A stretch of DNA of 64,000 nucleotides from Flavobacterium haoranii (GCF_009363055.1 NZ_CP045292.1:1984001-2048000), one strand, 5' to 3'; numbered from the stretch's first letter, positions 1-9,130 are shown. Notes: a model not told the origin generated them from the letters alone. Numbers and translations are program-made.

Positions 1-131
1 ATTAGATGTTCCTAATACTGTTAACTTACTTTCTTTTACATTAACTTTACTCTCTTGAGCGACTAAAACTCCTGAAACCAGTAAAAAAGCTACTAGGACA
101 TTTTTCCTAATTTTATTATTTCACTTTTCAT
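1..131 (-). CDS. Secreted protein, 5' end only (possible YceI family), frameshifted
   Basis: The gene runs off the left edge. An ATG at 129-131 (minus strand) opens MKSEIIKLGK and then hits a stop. If one A is added to the five-A run, the frame continues as NVLVAFLLVSGVLVAQES, which completes a convincing signal peptide ending at an Ala-Gln cleavage site. The mature part then starts with KVNVKESKLTVLGTSN. No ATG exists in the signal-peptide frame itself, so a one-base deletion is the simplest reading. The end resembles the start of flavobacterial YceI-like periplasmic proteins, but only about 20 mature residues are visible, so the family is a guess. A Crp-like dyad and a promoter-like box lie upstream. 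Confidence 0.5.
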
Positions 132-156
132 TTGTACTTGTTTTAATTTTATAGTA

Positions 157-201
157 CAAAGTTCAGCACAATAAACCCCTTAAAACATGACTTTTGTCAC
201 A
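157..201 (-). promoter_or_regulatory. Promoter-like -7 box with Crp/Fnr-like dyad upstream
   Basis: On the minus strand GAACTTTG (164-157) matches the Bacteroidota -7 consensus TAnnTTTG at all but the first base. The dyad TGTGACAAAAGTCATG (201-186) resembles the Crp half-site arrangement TGTGA-N6-TCACA. Its centre lies about 40 bp upstream of the expected start site, the position of a class II activator site. Both calls come from pattern matching only. Confidence 0.35.
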
Positions 202-276
202 TTTGTTACAAAAAGATAATGGTACATTTTAGGAAAACATTAACGAAAACGTTTGAGTTTTTGAAATACAAAAAAA

Positions 277-606
277 TTAAAAAATTGGTTCCCAAAAATA
301 TTTTTGAAAATCTACAATTTTATTATCAACTACTTTAACACCTTCGGCTTCTAAAAGTTGTTGCATTAAGTTGGTTCCTTCGAAATGATGTTTCCCGGTT
401 AGCATTCCATTTCTGTTTACTACTCTATGCGCTGGAACATCTTCCATGTTGTGCGAAGCATTCATGGCATAACCCACCATTCTTGAGGATTGTGACGAAC
501 CAATTGCTTTGGCTATAGCTCCGTAAGAAGTAACTTTTCCATAAGGAATTTGCCGAACCACTTCGTAAACACGTTCAAAAAAATTGTCTTTACCATTAGT
601 TTTCAT
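277..606 (-). CDS. Alkyltransferase-like (ATL/MGMT-fold) DNA-binding protein
   Basis: A 109-residue protein of the O6-alkylguanine-DNA alkyltransferase C-terminal domain family, with IPYGKVTSYGAIA and the DNA-binding helix region GSSQSSRMVGYAM. The active-site motif, normally PCHRV, reads PAHRVV (about residues 58-63). It therefore lacks the alkyl-acceptor cysteine and belongs to the alkyltransferase-like group, which binds O6-alkylguanine and signals to nucleotide excision repair rather than reversing damage. Only the C-terminal domain is present, as usual for ATLs. Its start codon overlaps the stop of the upstream LysE-family gene by one base (TAATG), so the two are probably co-transcribed. 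Confidence 0.85.
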   Translation of the reverse strand: MKTNGKDNFFERVYEVVRQIPYGKVTSYGAIAKAIGSSQSSRMVGYAMNASHNMEDVPAHRVVNRNGMLTGKHHFEGTNLMQQLLEAEGVKVVDNKIVDFQKYFWEPIF

Positions 607-1232
607 TATGAAAACATTTTTATTAAAGAAGATATAGCAACAAAACCTGTTAGTGCAGCTATCAAAAAATTAATATTTTTTACGATAAAAGTTAAACGCT
701 GTTCAATTAATTTGAAAAATTTAGCATATAGATAAAATACTAAATATGTTCCTATTGCTGCAGCTACAGAAAATAAAATAATTGAAACTATATCATAAAA
801 GAAGAAATCTTTTGATGCTACCATTAAGCTTGTAAAAGCATACCAAGGAATAGCAAACATATTAAAGGCAGACATTGCCATACCATAAAAAAATCTATTC
901 CTTTTTGCCTCAACATTCACTTTTATATCTTTTTGTTTGTTAGCTTTTATTCCCATTATGGTAAAAGCAATCGTTAAAGCAATAAAAATAAATGTTCCAA
1001 CTTTTCTTAATCCTTCACTAAAAACAGGATTTGCATCTAAAAATTTGGCAAAATATGTTCCTACAAAACTTTGAAAAAAAACGACAACAACTGCTCCAAA
1101 TGCAAATTTTAAAGCTTGTGATTGGTTTTCATTTAAACTAATTTTAGCAATGGTCATATTCAACATACCAGGAATAATAATTCCAACTATTGAAATAAAC
1201 AAACCTGATAATATTGCAAGTAAAAATGTCAT
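606..1232 (-). CDS. LysE family translocator (amino-acid exporter-like membrane protein)
   Basis: A 208-residue integral membrane protein with about six hydrophobic segments and the LysE-type N-terminus (a small-residue-rich first helix with IIIPGMLN near residues 18-25). LysE/RhtB proteins export amino acids or related small metabolites across the inner membrane; the substrate here cannot be read from sequence. The stop overlaps the start of the ATL gene by one base, suggesting translational coupling. Family membership is fairly clear; transport activity is inferred. Confidence 0.75.
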   Translation of the reverse strand: MTFLLAILSGLFISIVGIIIPGMLNMTIAKISLNENQSQALKFAFGAVVVVFFQSFVGTYFAKFLDANPVFSEGLRKVGTFIFIALTIAFTIMGIKANKQKDIKVNVEAKRNRFFYGMAMSAFNMFAIPWYAFTSLMVASKDFFFYDIVSIILFSVAAAIGTYLVFYLYAKFFKLIEQRLTFIVKNINFLIAALTGFVAISSLIKMFS

Positions 1233-1285
1233 TTATTTATTTTTTCAAATTTAGTAGTGTCTTTTAATATGTTTTGTAACCTTTC

Positions 1286-1960
1286 TTACTTTATCTTAAA
1301 TTTAATATAAGTAATGGGTTTATTTTGTTCTAGATATTGACTTTCATAAAAAGTTTGAATACTTGTTACTTCTTCAGGAGCTCCTTCATTTCGATATACA
1401 TTATGATTAGCATATAAAACCTCGTGACCTTCACCATGTAATAAACCTAAAGTATAACCATGCATAAATTCGCTATCGGTTTTTAAATGCACAATTCCCT
1501 CATTTTTTAGAATCTTTTTGTAACGTTGTAAAAACTCTGAATTCGTCATACGATGTTTTGTACGTTTGTATTTAATTTGCGGATCTGGAAAAGTAATCCA
1601 AATTTCATCTACTTCATTTTCAGCAAAACAATGTTCCACTAATTCAATTTGTGTACGAAGAAACCCAACATTATTTATGTTTTCTTCTACAGCAGTTTTA
1701 GCACCACGCCAAAAACGTGCACCTTTAATATCGATACCAATAAAATTTTTATTTGGAAATTTTTGAGCCAGGCCTACAGAATATTCTCCTTTTCCACAAC
1801 CTAACTCTAAAACAATTGGATTGTCATTTTTAAAAAAATCAGTTTTCCACTTTCCTTTAAATGGCAATTCTCCAGCAACCACCTCTTCTCTAGTTGGTTG
1901 CACTACATTTGAAAACGTTAAATTCTCTCTAAATCTTTTTAATTTATTTTTACTTCCCAC
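1286..1960 (-). CDS. trmB: tRNA (guanine(46)-N7)-methyltransferase TrmB
   Basis: A SAM-dependent methyltransferase making m7G46 in the variable loop of tRNA. Visible motifs are the SAM-binding VLELGCGKGEYSVGLA, FIGIDIKGARFW and the TrmB signature ITFPDPQIKYKRTKHRM. The open frame extends to 2032, but flavobacterial TrmB proteins begin near the GSKNKLKRF segment, and here that is preceded by a GTG (1958-1960). That gives 224 residues, normal for the family; the upstream extension is AT-rich and hydrophobic and I treat it as untranslated. It is divergent from the glycosyltransferase at 2053. Confidence 0.9.
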   Translation of the reverse strand: MGSKNKLKRFRENLTFSNVVQPTREEVVAGELPFKGKWKTDFFKNDNPIVLELGCGKGEYSVGLAQKFPNKNFIGIDIKGARFWRGAKTAVEENINNVGFLRTQIELVEHCFAENEVDEIWITFPDPQIKYKRTKHRMTNSEFLQRYKKILKNEGIVHLKTDSEFMHGYTLGLLHGEGHEVLYANHNVYRNEGAPEEVTSIQTFYESQYLEQNKPITYIKFKIK

Positions 1961-2052
1961 AGTTAAAATTAATTTTTTGGTAAAATTAAGGAAATATGTC
2001 AGAAGAAAAATTATATTTAATTTGTAATTCAATAATCATTTGATCAAATACA

Positions 2053-3111
2053 TTGAATAAGCCAAAAAAAATACTTATTGCACCTTTAAATTGGGGATTA
2101 GGGCATGCCACTAGATGCATACCAATTATAAATGCATTATTAGAAAATGGTTTTGAAACAATTATTGCTTCTGATGGTGTTGCAATGGAATTATTAAAAA
2201 AAGAATTTCCTAATCTTAGACATCATGTTTTGCCTTCATATGATATTAAATATGCAGAGAATGGTAAAAATTTTAAATGGAAGTTATTTTTACAAATTCC
2301 TAAAATGATTACTGCAGTAATTAATGAAAAGAAATCTGTTGAAAAGCTAGTGGACGAATTACAAATAGATGGTATTATTTCTGACAACAGATTAGGTGTT
2401 CATTACAAAAGAGTACCTTGTGTTTTTATGACACATCAATTAAATGTATTGACCGGAAACACTTCTTACTTAACAACAAAAATTCATCATTATTTCATTA
2501 ATAAATTCAACGAATGTTGGATTCCTGATTATGCTACAAGTCCAAATTTATCGGGTGAATTGGGTCATTTAAAAAATCCTCTAAAACATTTACGATATTT
2601 GGGTCCGTTGAGTAGAATTCACAGAAAAGAATTACCTAAAAAATATGATTATTTTGTATTGCTTTCTGGTCCTGAACCTCAACGAACTTTACTTGAAGAG
2701 AAACTAAAAATTGAATTTCAACATGTAGACAAACCTACTTTATTTGTAAAAGGTATTGTTGAAAATGAGCAAAAAACAAATCAAGAAGGCAATGTAACTT
2801 TCTACAACTATATGAATAGCAAAGAGCTTGAAATTGCTTTTAACGAAAGTGATTTAATTATTTGTAGATCGGGCTATACTACTATAATGGATTTAGCTTT
2901 TCTAGGGAAAAAAGCCTTTTTTATACCAACACCAGGTCAATATGAACAAGAATATTTGGCCAAGAAATTAAAATCGGAAAATATTGTACCAAGCTGTAAA
3001 CAAGAAAAATTTAAACTAGACAAACTAGATAAAGTAAGTATGTATAGAGGTTTACAAACTTTTAACAACGGAACTGCAGTGAGTTGGTCTGAGTTATTTC
3101 GCCTTTTCTAA
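2053..3111 (+). CDS. Glycosyltransferase (MurG/GT28-like fold), TTG start
   Basis: A 352-residue GT-B-fold protein starting with KKILIAPLNWGLGHATRC, the nucleotide-sugar glycosyltransferase N-terminus with a GLGHATR loop. The C-terminal half has the donor-site region ICRSGYTTIMDL followed by FIPTPGQYEQEYLA, as in GT28/UDP-glycosyltransferases. The best start is the TTG at 2053, as no ATG lies upstream in frame near the conserved N-terminus. The acceptor and product are unknown; a role in glycolipid or surface glycan synthesis is an inference. The 3' end overlaps the convergent histidine kinase gene by 18 bp. Confidence 0.75.
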   Translation: MNKPKKILIAPLNWGLGHATRCIPIINALLENGFETIIASDGVAMELLKKEFPNLRHHVLPSYDIKYAENGKNFKWKLFLQIPKMITAVINEKKSVEKLVDELQIDGIISDNRLGVHYKRVPCVFMTHQLNVLTGNTSYLTTKIHHYFINKFNECWIPDYATSPNLSGELGHLKNPLKHLRYLGPLSRIHRKELPKKYDYFVLLSGPEPQRTLLEEKLKIEFQHVDKPTLFVKGIVENEQKTNQEGNVTFYNYMNSKELEIAFNESDLIICRSGYTTIMDLAFLGKKAFFIPTPGQYEQEYLAKKLKSENIVPSCKQEKFKLDKLDKVSMYRGLQTFNNGTAVSWSELFRLF

Positions 3112-4137
3112 AGTAAAAGAAAATTCAGAGCCTACGCCAAATTGGCTTTCGACATAAATTTTTTCTTCGTGACTTTCGATAATGTGCTTCACAATTGCTA
3201 ATCCTAGTCCGGAACCGCCTTCGCTTCGAGCGCCACTTTTATCAACGCGATAAAATCTTTCAAATAAACGTGGAATATGACTATTTTCTATTCCTTCACC
3301 GTTATCAGTAACACGGATAATTACTTTATTGTTGACTAAATCCTCAATGCTTACTTCAGTAGTTCCACCTTGTTTTCCATATTTAATAGAATTCATAACC
3401 AAGTTGGTAATTACTTGTTGAATCTTTTCTTGATCTCCCGATACTTTTATAGCGTGTTTATATTTAACATCGAAAGTTAGCGTAATATCTTTTTTAGCAG
3501 CTCTCATTTCAAGTAAGTCAAATACATTTTGAATGAGTTCAACTACATTAAATTCAGATCTTTCTATATTAATATCACCTGTTTCTAGTTTGGTAATCAT
3601 ATCTAAATCTTTAACGATATAGATTAATCTCTCCACCCCTTTTTCAGCTCTTTGTAAATATTTTTTACGAATATTTTTATCATCCATTGCCCCATCTAGA
3701 AGCGTAAGTAAATAACCTTGAACGGTAAACAAAGGTGTTTTTAATTCGTGTGAAACATTTCCTAAAAACTCGCGACGATATTCTTCTCTAATTTTTAATG
3801 TTTCAATTTCAAGTTTTTTGTCTCTGGCAAACTTCTTTACTTCTTGAGTTAAAGTAGCCATATCAGTAGTTATAGGTTGGTTTCTAAAAGTAGTATTTTC
3901 AAGCAACGAAACATCGTCGTATATTTTTTTAACTCTTTTATAAATAAAACGTTCTACTCTATATTGGATTACAAAAAAAGAAAAAACAAAAAGTAAAATA
4001 GCCAATGGAACTACTGCAAAATAGCCAAAAGGCTGTTCTAAAAAATGATATAATAACAATACAAAAACAAAGAAAATTGTAATGTATAATGATGATTTAA
4101 AAGCAAATTTATATGACTTTTTAAAGTTTACTGCCAT
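3094..4137 (-). CDS. Sensor histidine kinase (PhoR-like)
   Basis: A 347-residue membrane kinase. Two transmembrane segments lie at about residues 13-57 with almost no periplasmic loop, followed by HisKA with the H-box NVSHELKTP (about 129-137) and HATPase_c with N-box NLVMNSIKYGK, G1 DNGEGI, F-box LFERFYRV and G2 GSGLGLAIVKHI. It has no PAS domain, so the signal probably arrives through the membrane or a partner protein. The gene overlaps its response regulator by one base (TAATG), so both proteins come from one transcript. The PhoR-like label rests on domain order and the PhoB-type partner. Confidence 0.85.
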   Translation of the reverse strand: MAVNFKKSYKFAFKSSLYITIFFVFVLLLYHFLEQPFGYFAVVPLAILLFVFSFFVIQYRVERFIYKRVKKIYDDVSLLENTTFRNQPITTDMATLTQEVKKFARDKKLEIETLKIREEYRREFLGNVSHELKTPLFTVQGYLLTLLDGAMDDKNIRKKYLQRAEKGVERLIYIVKDLDMITKLETGDINIERSEFNVVELIQNVFDLLEMRAAKKDITLTFDVKYKHAIKVSGDQEKIQQVITNLVMNSIKYGKQGGTTEVSIEDLVNNKVIIRVTDNGEGIENSHIPRLFERFYRVDKSGARSEGGSGLGLAIVKHIIESHEEKIYVESQFGVGSEFSFTLEKAK

Positions 4138-4820
4138 TAAAATTCAATTTTATAACCCACTCCTTTAATGGTTTTAAAAAAATCATCACCAATTTTTTCT
4201 CTCAATTTTCTAATGTGCACATCAATTGTTCTACCACCTACAACAACTTCGTTACCCCAAACTTTATCAAGAATTTCTTCCCTAGTAAAAACTTTTCCAG
4301 GTTTTGTAGCTAATAAATAAAACAATTCGAATTCTTTTCTAGGTAAAACAATTTCTTCGTCTTGTCTTATTATTTTGTACTCTTCTCTATTGATTTCAAT
4401 GTTACCAACTTTTAGCACATCGCTTGAACCATCATCTTCTTTTAATCTTCTTAGTAAAGCTTTTACTTTGCTTACAAGAACTTTTGGTTTAATTGGTTTT
4501 GCAATATAATCATCGGCACCAGCATCAAATCCAGCAACTTGAGAATAATCTTCAGAACGAGCGGTTAAAAAAGTGATAACGGTGTTTTCTAATTCAGGGA
4601 TTTTACGGATATTTTCACAAGCTTCGATACCATCCATTTCAGGCATCATAACATCCATAATTATTAAATGTGGAAGTTCTTTTTTAGCTTTTACGATTGC
4701 TTCTTTACCATTTGATGCCGTACTAATTTGATATCCTTCTTGTTCAAGATTATACCCTACAATCTCAAGTATATCTTGCTCATCGTCAACTAATAAGATT
4801 TTAATATCCTTCTTCTTCAT
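4137..4820 (-). CDS. OmpR/PhoB-family response regulator
   Basis: A 227-residue regulator: receiver domain at 1-125 with acidic pair D12/D13, phospho-acceptor D56 in MDVMMPEMDG and the conserved K in AKPIKP, then a winged-helix Trans_reg_C domain ending VGGRTIDVHIRKLREKIG...IKGVGYKIEF. It forms a pair with the downstream kinase. The intergenic region toward the divergent TonB receptor carries 11-bp-phased TTAAC repeats, the spacing that PhoB-family dimers use, so both autoregulation and control of the receptor are plausible. The stimulus is not known; phosphate limitation is a hypothesis. Confidence 0.9.
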   Translation of the reverse strand: MKKKDIKILLVDDEQDILEIVGYNLEQEGYQISTASNGKEAIVKAKKELPHLIIMDVMMPEMDGIEACENIRKIPELENTVITFLTARSEDYSQVAGFDAGADDYIAKPIKPKVLVSKVKALLRRLKEDDGSSDVLKVGNIEINREEYKIIRQDEEIVLPRKEFELFYLLATKPGKVFTREEILDKVWGNEVVVGGRTIDVHIRKLREKIGDDFFKTIKGVGYKIEF

Positions 4821-4880
4821 GAGTAGATTTTGTTATTTTTCGATTGTAAAGGTAAAGATAAAATAAATAGTTCAAAGTTG

Positions 4881-4917
4881 TTAACAATTATTTAATCGCT
4901 TAACGATTTGATAACAA
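4881..4917. promoter_or_regulatory. Candidate Pho-box-like direct repeats
   Basis: TTAAC (4881-4885) and TTAAT (4892-4896) are 11 bp apart; TTAAC (4900-4904) and ATAAC (4911-4915) are also 11 bp apart. Two pairs of 7-bp direct repeats with 4-bp AT-rich spacers is the architecture bound by PhoB/OmpR-family dimers. The site abuts CAACTTTG (4880-4873, minus strand), which resembles a -7 element for the regulator gene. Confidence 0.4.
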
Positions 4918-4998
4918 AAAACAAACCTAATAATAATAACTGCATAACTTTTCAGTAACCTTGCCGCAGTTCCTTTGCGCAAAATTTAACACAACAAC

Positions 4999-7782
4999 AT
5001 GAAACTTAAAATTTTATTACCATTTTTATTCTTTATCTCGTTAACATTTGCGCAAACTGGAACTGTATCGGGAGTAATTTTAGATAAAGAATTTAACAAT
5101 GAGCCACTACCTTTTGCAAATATTACAGTTAAAGGTTCAACTCAAGGTGCTTCAACTGACGATCAAGGTCGTTATTCGATAACCTTAAAACCAGGTAATT
5201 ATACACTAGTAATCGCTTTCTTAGGATACGAAACTAAAGAAATTCCATTTACTTTAAAAGCCGGAGAGAAAAAAGTTATCAATCATACTTTAGAAGCTAG
5301 TGGAGTTCAACTTGCAGACATTGTGATTACGCATACTGTTTCTAAAGAAAGTGAACAAGCTTTATTACAAGAACAACAAAAAGCAGTAGAAATTAAACAA
5401 GCTATTGGCGCAGAAGAGATTTCTAAAAAAGGAATTAGTGATGTTGCTGCTGCAGTTGCTAAAACAACAGGTATCTCAAAATCTGAAAGTTCAAGTGGAA
5501 TATTTGTAAGAGGATTAGGAGATCGTTATAACATGACAACTTTAAATGGATTACCATTACCTTCAAATAACCCTTCTACTAAAAATATTTCATTAGATTT
5601 ATTTTCAACAGATATCGTAGAATATATTGGTATTGATAAAACTTACAATTATAAAAACTACGGTGACTTCGCTGGTGCAAACATAGATATTGTTTCTAAA
5701 AATTATACAGGATCAGGAATGTTAGAAGTGGGGACTGGATTTGGCGTAAACTCAAACGCTGTTTCTCAAGATAAATTTTATTTACAAGATGGACCAAATT
5801 ATTATGGTTTTACAAATCAGAGTGAACCAAAAAATGGTTTAGCTGATTATAATTTTTCAACAAGTTGGAACAAACATGCTGAAACACCTGTTAATACTTC
5901 TTACTACTTAAGAGGTGGAGATTCTTATTCAGTTGGAGACAATGGTAAATTTAGTTTCTTTATTAATGGATCTTTTGATAATTCTTATACATACAAAGAA
6001 GGAGTATTAAGAGGATCTGTTACTTCTGATGGTACAGCTAAAGTTGATTTGTTTCAAAAATCATATAACTATTCTACATCAACAAATGGAATGTTGAATT
6101 TAGCTTATAAAATCAACAACAAGAACACTATTAAAACTAATACTTTATATATCAATTCAAGTAATCAAAATCATAGTGAGTATACTGGAGTATTAGATAT
6201 TTTTGATATTGCTCCTAACGGTGGAGGTTACCAAAGACGTTCTACATTTGATAGAACAAGTTTATTGGTAAATCAATTACTTGGAGATCATAAATTATTT
6301 GATGAAAAAGTTGATTTTAATTGGGGACTATCATACAACATGATGACAAATGTTATTCCTGATCGTATGCAAAACACTTTTATCCCAAGAAATGATGATG
6401 ATTTAAGTCAAGGATTGGTACCATCAAACTTTAATAAAGCGCATAATCATAGATATTATCAAGAAATGACTGACGATGAAGTTGCTGGTAATTTCTCAGC
6501 TTCTTATAAATTTAAAAAAGATGAAGACGGAAAATACAGAGGAAAGTTTACAGCTGGTTATAGTGGAAGATATAAATTAATTGATTTTAATGCCATTCAA
6601 TATAACCTTCAAACAGCTAATACAGCTCAACCTAATATTGACGTTAACAATATTGACGCTTACTATAACCAGAACAACTTTGATGCAGGATTATTTACTT
6701 TAAGTACTTTATTTGGAGATATAAATTCACCAAATGGGTACACTCCTCAAAGTTATAGTGGCCAACAAATTATCTCAGCAGGATATGGTGCTATTGATTA
6801 TCAATTTACACCAAGATTATTTGTTAATGTTGCATTTAGATCAGAGTTTATTATTCAGGATATAGAATATTTAACAACTCTAGTACCTACAACAACTAAG
6901 AAATTTTTCGATACAATGGAGTATTTACCATCTTTAGCTGCTAAATATGAATTAACTGAAAAACAAAATTTAAAACTTGCAGCAAGTAAGAGTTATACTT
7001 TACCACAATTCAAAGAAAGAGCTCCTTTTCAATATGAAGAAATTAATCAAGTATATTTTGGTAATCCATACTTATACAATTCTACTGATTATAACTTTGA
7101 TTTAAAATGGGAATATTTCCCTAAAAATGGAGAAGTAATTTCAGTTACTGGTTTTGGAAAATACATCCAAAACCCAATAAATCAAACTACTGTTGCTTCT
7201 GCAGCAAATGATATTTCTTATGTAAACTCAGGTGAAAAAGCAGTAGGTTTTGGAGCAGAATTTGAATTTAGAAAATTCTTATTTAATGTAGAAAACAACT
7301 CAACAAACGAGTCTACTAATTTAGCATTAGGAATTAATCTTTCATACTTACATACAAATCAAGATTTAGATAGAAATAAAGTACAACAAGAAACACGAGG
7401 AACAATAAACGCATTCTTTACTGAAACATCTAGTGGTTTAACTGGAGCTTCTGATTTGTTAGCTAATACAGATTTAAGTTTTAACATGAACATGAAAAAT
7501 GACAAGGCTTTAACAATGACAGCAACTTGTGGTTATTTTTCAGATAGAATTTATGCTTTAGGTACAAATTATAAAGGAGATATTGTTGACAAAGCTGTAT
7601 TAACCACAGATTTTATCTTGAAGTATAAAGTAAATAAAAATTTAGGAATTGGATTATCAGCTAAAAATCTAAATGATCCTAAAATTACTAGAGTTCAAGA
7701 AAACAAAACGGTCCAAGATGTAACAATCTCTGAATATAGAAAAGGTAGAAATTTCGGATTATCAATTAAATACGAATTCTAA
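4999..7782 (+). CDS. TonB-dependent outer-membrane receptor with carboxypeptidase-like N-domain
   Basis: A 927-residue receptor. It has a signal peptide (ends TFAQ at about 19), a CarboxypepD_reg-like beta-sandwich (about 20-105), a TonB plug domain (about 130-235, GISKSESSSGIFVRGLGDRYN) and a 22-strand-type beta barrel ending in an aromatic residue (LSIKYEF). It would import a large or scarce substrate using energy from ExbB/ExbD. No SusD partner follows; instead there is a beta-helix lipoprotein. It is divergent from a PhoB/PhoR-like system with phased repeats between them, suggesting regulation by that system. A perfect hairpin terminator follows. The substrate is unknown. Confidence 0.88.
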   Translation: MKLKILLPFLFFISLTFAQTGTVSGVILDKEFNNEPLPFANITVKGSTQGASTDDQGRYSITLKPGNYTLVIAFLGYETKEIPFTLKAGEKKVINHTLEASGVQLADIVITHTVSKESEQALLQEQQKAVEIKQAIGAEEISKKGISDVAAAVAKTTGISKSESSSGIFVRGLGDRYNMTTLNGLPLPSNNPSTKNISLDLFSTDIVEYIGIDKTYNYKNYGDFAGANIDIVSKNYTGSGMLEVGTGFGVNSNAVSQDKFYLQDGPNYYGFTNQSEPKNGLADYNFSTSWNKHAETPVNTSYYLRGGDSYSVGDNGKFSFFINGSFDNSYTYKEGVLRGSVTSDGTAKVDLFQKSYNYSTSTNGMLNLAYKINNKNTIKTNTLYINSSNQNHSEYTGVLDIFDIAPNGGGYQRRSTFDRTSLLVNQLLGDHKLFDEKVDFNWGLSYNMMTNVIPDRMQNTFIPRNDDDLSQGLVPSNFNKAHNHRYYQEMTDDEVAGNFSASYKFKKDEDGKYRGKFTAGYSGRYKLIDFNAIQYNLQTANTAQPNIDVNNIDAYYNQNNFDAGLFTLSTLFGDINSPNGYTPQSYSGQQIISAGYGAIDYQFTPRLFVNVAFRSEFIIQDIEYLTTLVPTTTKKFFDTMEYLPSLAAKYELTEKQNLKLAASKSYTLPQFKERAPFQYEEINQVYFGNPYLYNSTDYNFDLKWEYFPKNGEVISVTGFGKYIQNPINQTTVASAANDISYVNSGEKAVGFGAEFEFRKFLFNVENNSTNESTNLALGINLSYLHTNQDLDRNKVQQETRGTINAFFTETSSGLTGASDLLANTDLSFNMNMKNDKALTMTATCGYFSDRIYALGTNYKGDIVDKAVLTTDFILKYKVNKNLGIGLSAKNLNDPKITRVQENKTVQDVTISEYRKGRNFGLSIKYEF

Positions 7783-7807
7783 AATTCAATATTAATCTAA
7801 TGTTATG

Positions 7808-7842
7808 AAAAAAGCGGTTTCTCATGAGAAACCGCTTTTTTT
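7808..7842 (+). terminator. Rho-independent terminator after the TonB receptor
   Basis: A near-perfect palindrome with 17-nt arms (AAAAAGCGGTTTCTC and its complement) ends in a T run. It separates the receptor from the lipoprotein gene. Confidence 0.9.
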
Positions 7843-7930
7843 AATAATATATAAATAACATTTGCTTAAAATCCATCTAATAATGACGTTTTACATTTGC
7901 TCTACAAATAATAAATAACACAAAAACAAA

Positions 7931-9079
7931 ATGAAAAATTTATTTTTATCTGCATTAGCAGTTTTAACTTTAACTATCACTTCTTGTTCAAGAGACAATG
8001 AAGATAGTACAAACAACAATGTAGTAAATATAGATCCTAACAATTTTCAAGGAACTTTAACTGCAGGACAATCTTTAACATTAGATCCATCAGTTACTTA
8101 TAAATTAACTGGACCTTTTGTAGTTCAAAGTGGTGCAACAGTTACTTTTCCAGCTGGAACTGTAGTTGAAGCAACAGGTGGAACTTCTGCTTATATCGCT
8201 ATTGCACAAGGGGGTCTTATTTATGTTAATGGTACTTCTAGCAATCCAGTAATCATGACTAGTGCAAATGCTACACCAGCACAAAGTGATTGGGGTGGTT
8301 TAGTTATTTGCGGTAAAGCTGTTACTAACAAAGGTGGATCTAATGGTGAATCTGCTACAGCAGAAGTTTCTAATTTAACTTACGGAGGTAATGATAATAA
8401 TGATAGTTCTGGGGTAATTCGTTACTTAAGAGTAGAATATACGGGTGCAGCTTTCTCAAGTGATAAAGAATTTAATGGTGTTTCATTATTTGCAGTAGGT
8501 GCAGGAACAGTATTTGAAAATGTTCAAGCATATATGAGTGGAGATGATGGTATCGAATTCTTTGGTGGTGCTGTAAATGCTAAAAACTTAGTTATTGTTA
8601 ATGCTCAAGATGACGGATTAGATTTTGCTGATGGTTTCTCTGGTTCATTTGAAAATGTTTACATTAAAGATATAGAAAAAGCTGGTGTAGAAGGTTCAAA
8701 TAATGGCGATAATTTTGCTGCTTTACCAAGAACTAATGCTACTTTAAAAAACTTCACAATCTTAAAAGGGAGTCTAGCTGGTTCTGAGCACGGAATGTAT
8801 TTAAAAGAAGGTACTGGATACTGGACTTGTCAAAACATCTATGTAGATGGATTTACTAAAGGATTAAAAGTTAAAGATGCTGCAACAGATGCAACAACTA
8901 ATGCTAATATCGATGGTGGTTTTGTAACTTTTAGCCCAATTTACTTCGGCGCTACTATCACTACACCATCAGAATATGTTGGATCAAATACAACTTACAT
9001 CATGACTGGTTCTACTTCAGGTGCTGGTAATAGTGCAGCTGCTCCATCTTGGACTGCTGGTTGGACTGCTGGTTTATAA
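7931..9079 (+). CDS. Outer-membrane lipoprotein with beta-helix-like repeats
   Basis: A 382-residue protein with a lipoprotein signal peptide (lipobox TITSC, Cys at about 19) and an Asn/Asp/Ser-rich linker. The body contains repeated turns typical of right-handed parallel beta-helices (VTFPAGTVVEA, LRVEYTGAAF, NVQAYMSGDDGIEFFGGAV, NLVIVNAQDDGLDF). It ends in a GWTAG repeat and carries no T9SS sorting domain. It lies downstream of the TonB receptor on the same strand but beyond a terminator, so it is probably a separate transcript with a related job such as substrate capture. The specific function is unknown. Confidence 0.7.
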   Translation: MKNLFLSALAVLTLTITSCSRDNEDSTNNNVVNIDPNNFQGTLTAGQSLTLDPSVTYKLTGPFVVQSGATVTFPAGTVVEATGGTSAYIAIAQGGLIYVNGTSSNPVIMTSANATPAQSDWGGLVICGKAVTNKGGSNGESATAEVSNLTYGGNDNNDSSGVIRYLRVEYTGAAFSSDKEFNGVSLFAVGAGTVFENVQAYMSGDDGIEFFGGAVNAKNLVIVNAQDDGLDFADGFSGSFENVYIKDIEKAGVEGSNNGDNFAALPRTNATLKNFTILKGSLAGSEHGMYLKEGTGYWTCQNIYVDGFTKGLKVKDAATDATTNANIDGGFVTFSPIYFGATITTPSEYVGSNTTYIMTGSTSGAGNSAAAPSWTAGWTAGL

Positions 9080-9101
9080 TAACAAACTCCCACAATACAT
9101 T

Positions 9102-9130
9102 AAAAACCCTCAATATTGAGGGTTTTTTTA
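9102..9130 (+). terminator. Rho-independent terminator after the lipoprotein gene
   Basis: Inverted repeat AAAAACCCTCAA / TTGAGGGTTTTT followed by a T run, directly after the lipoprotein stop. Confidence 0.9.

Noticed and set aside
1961..2032. 24-residue extension of TrmB to an upstream ATG
   Set aside because: The family N-terminus starts at GSKNKLKRF; the extension is AT-rich and hydrophobic.
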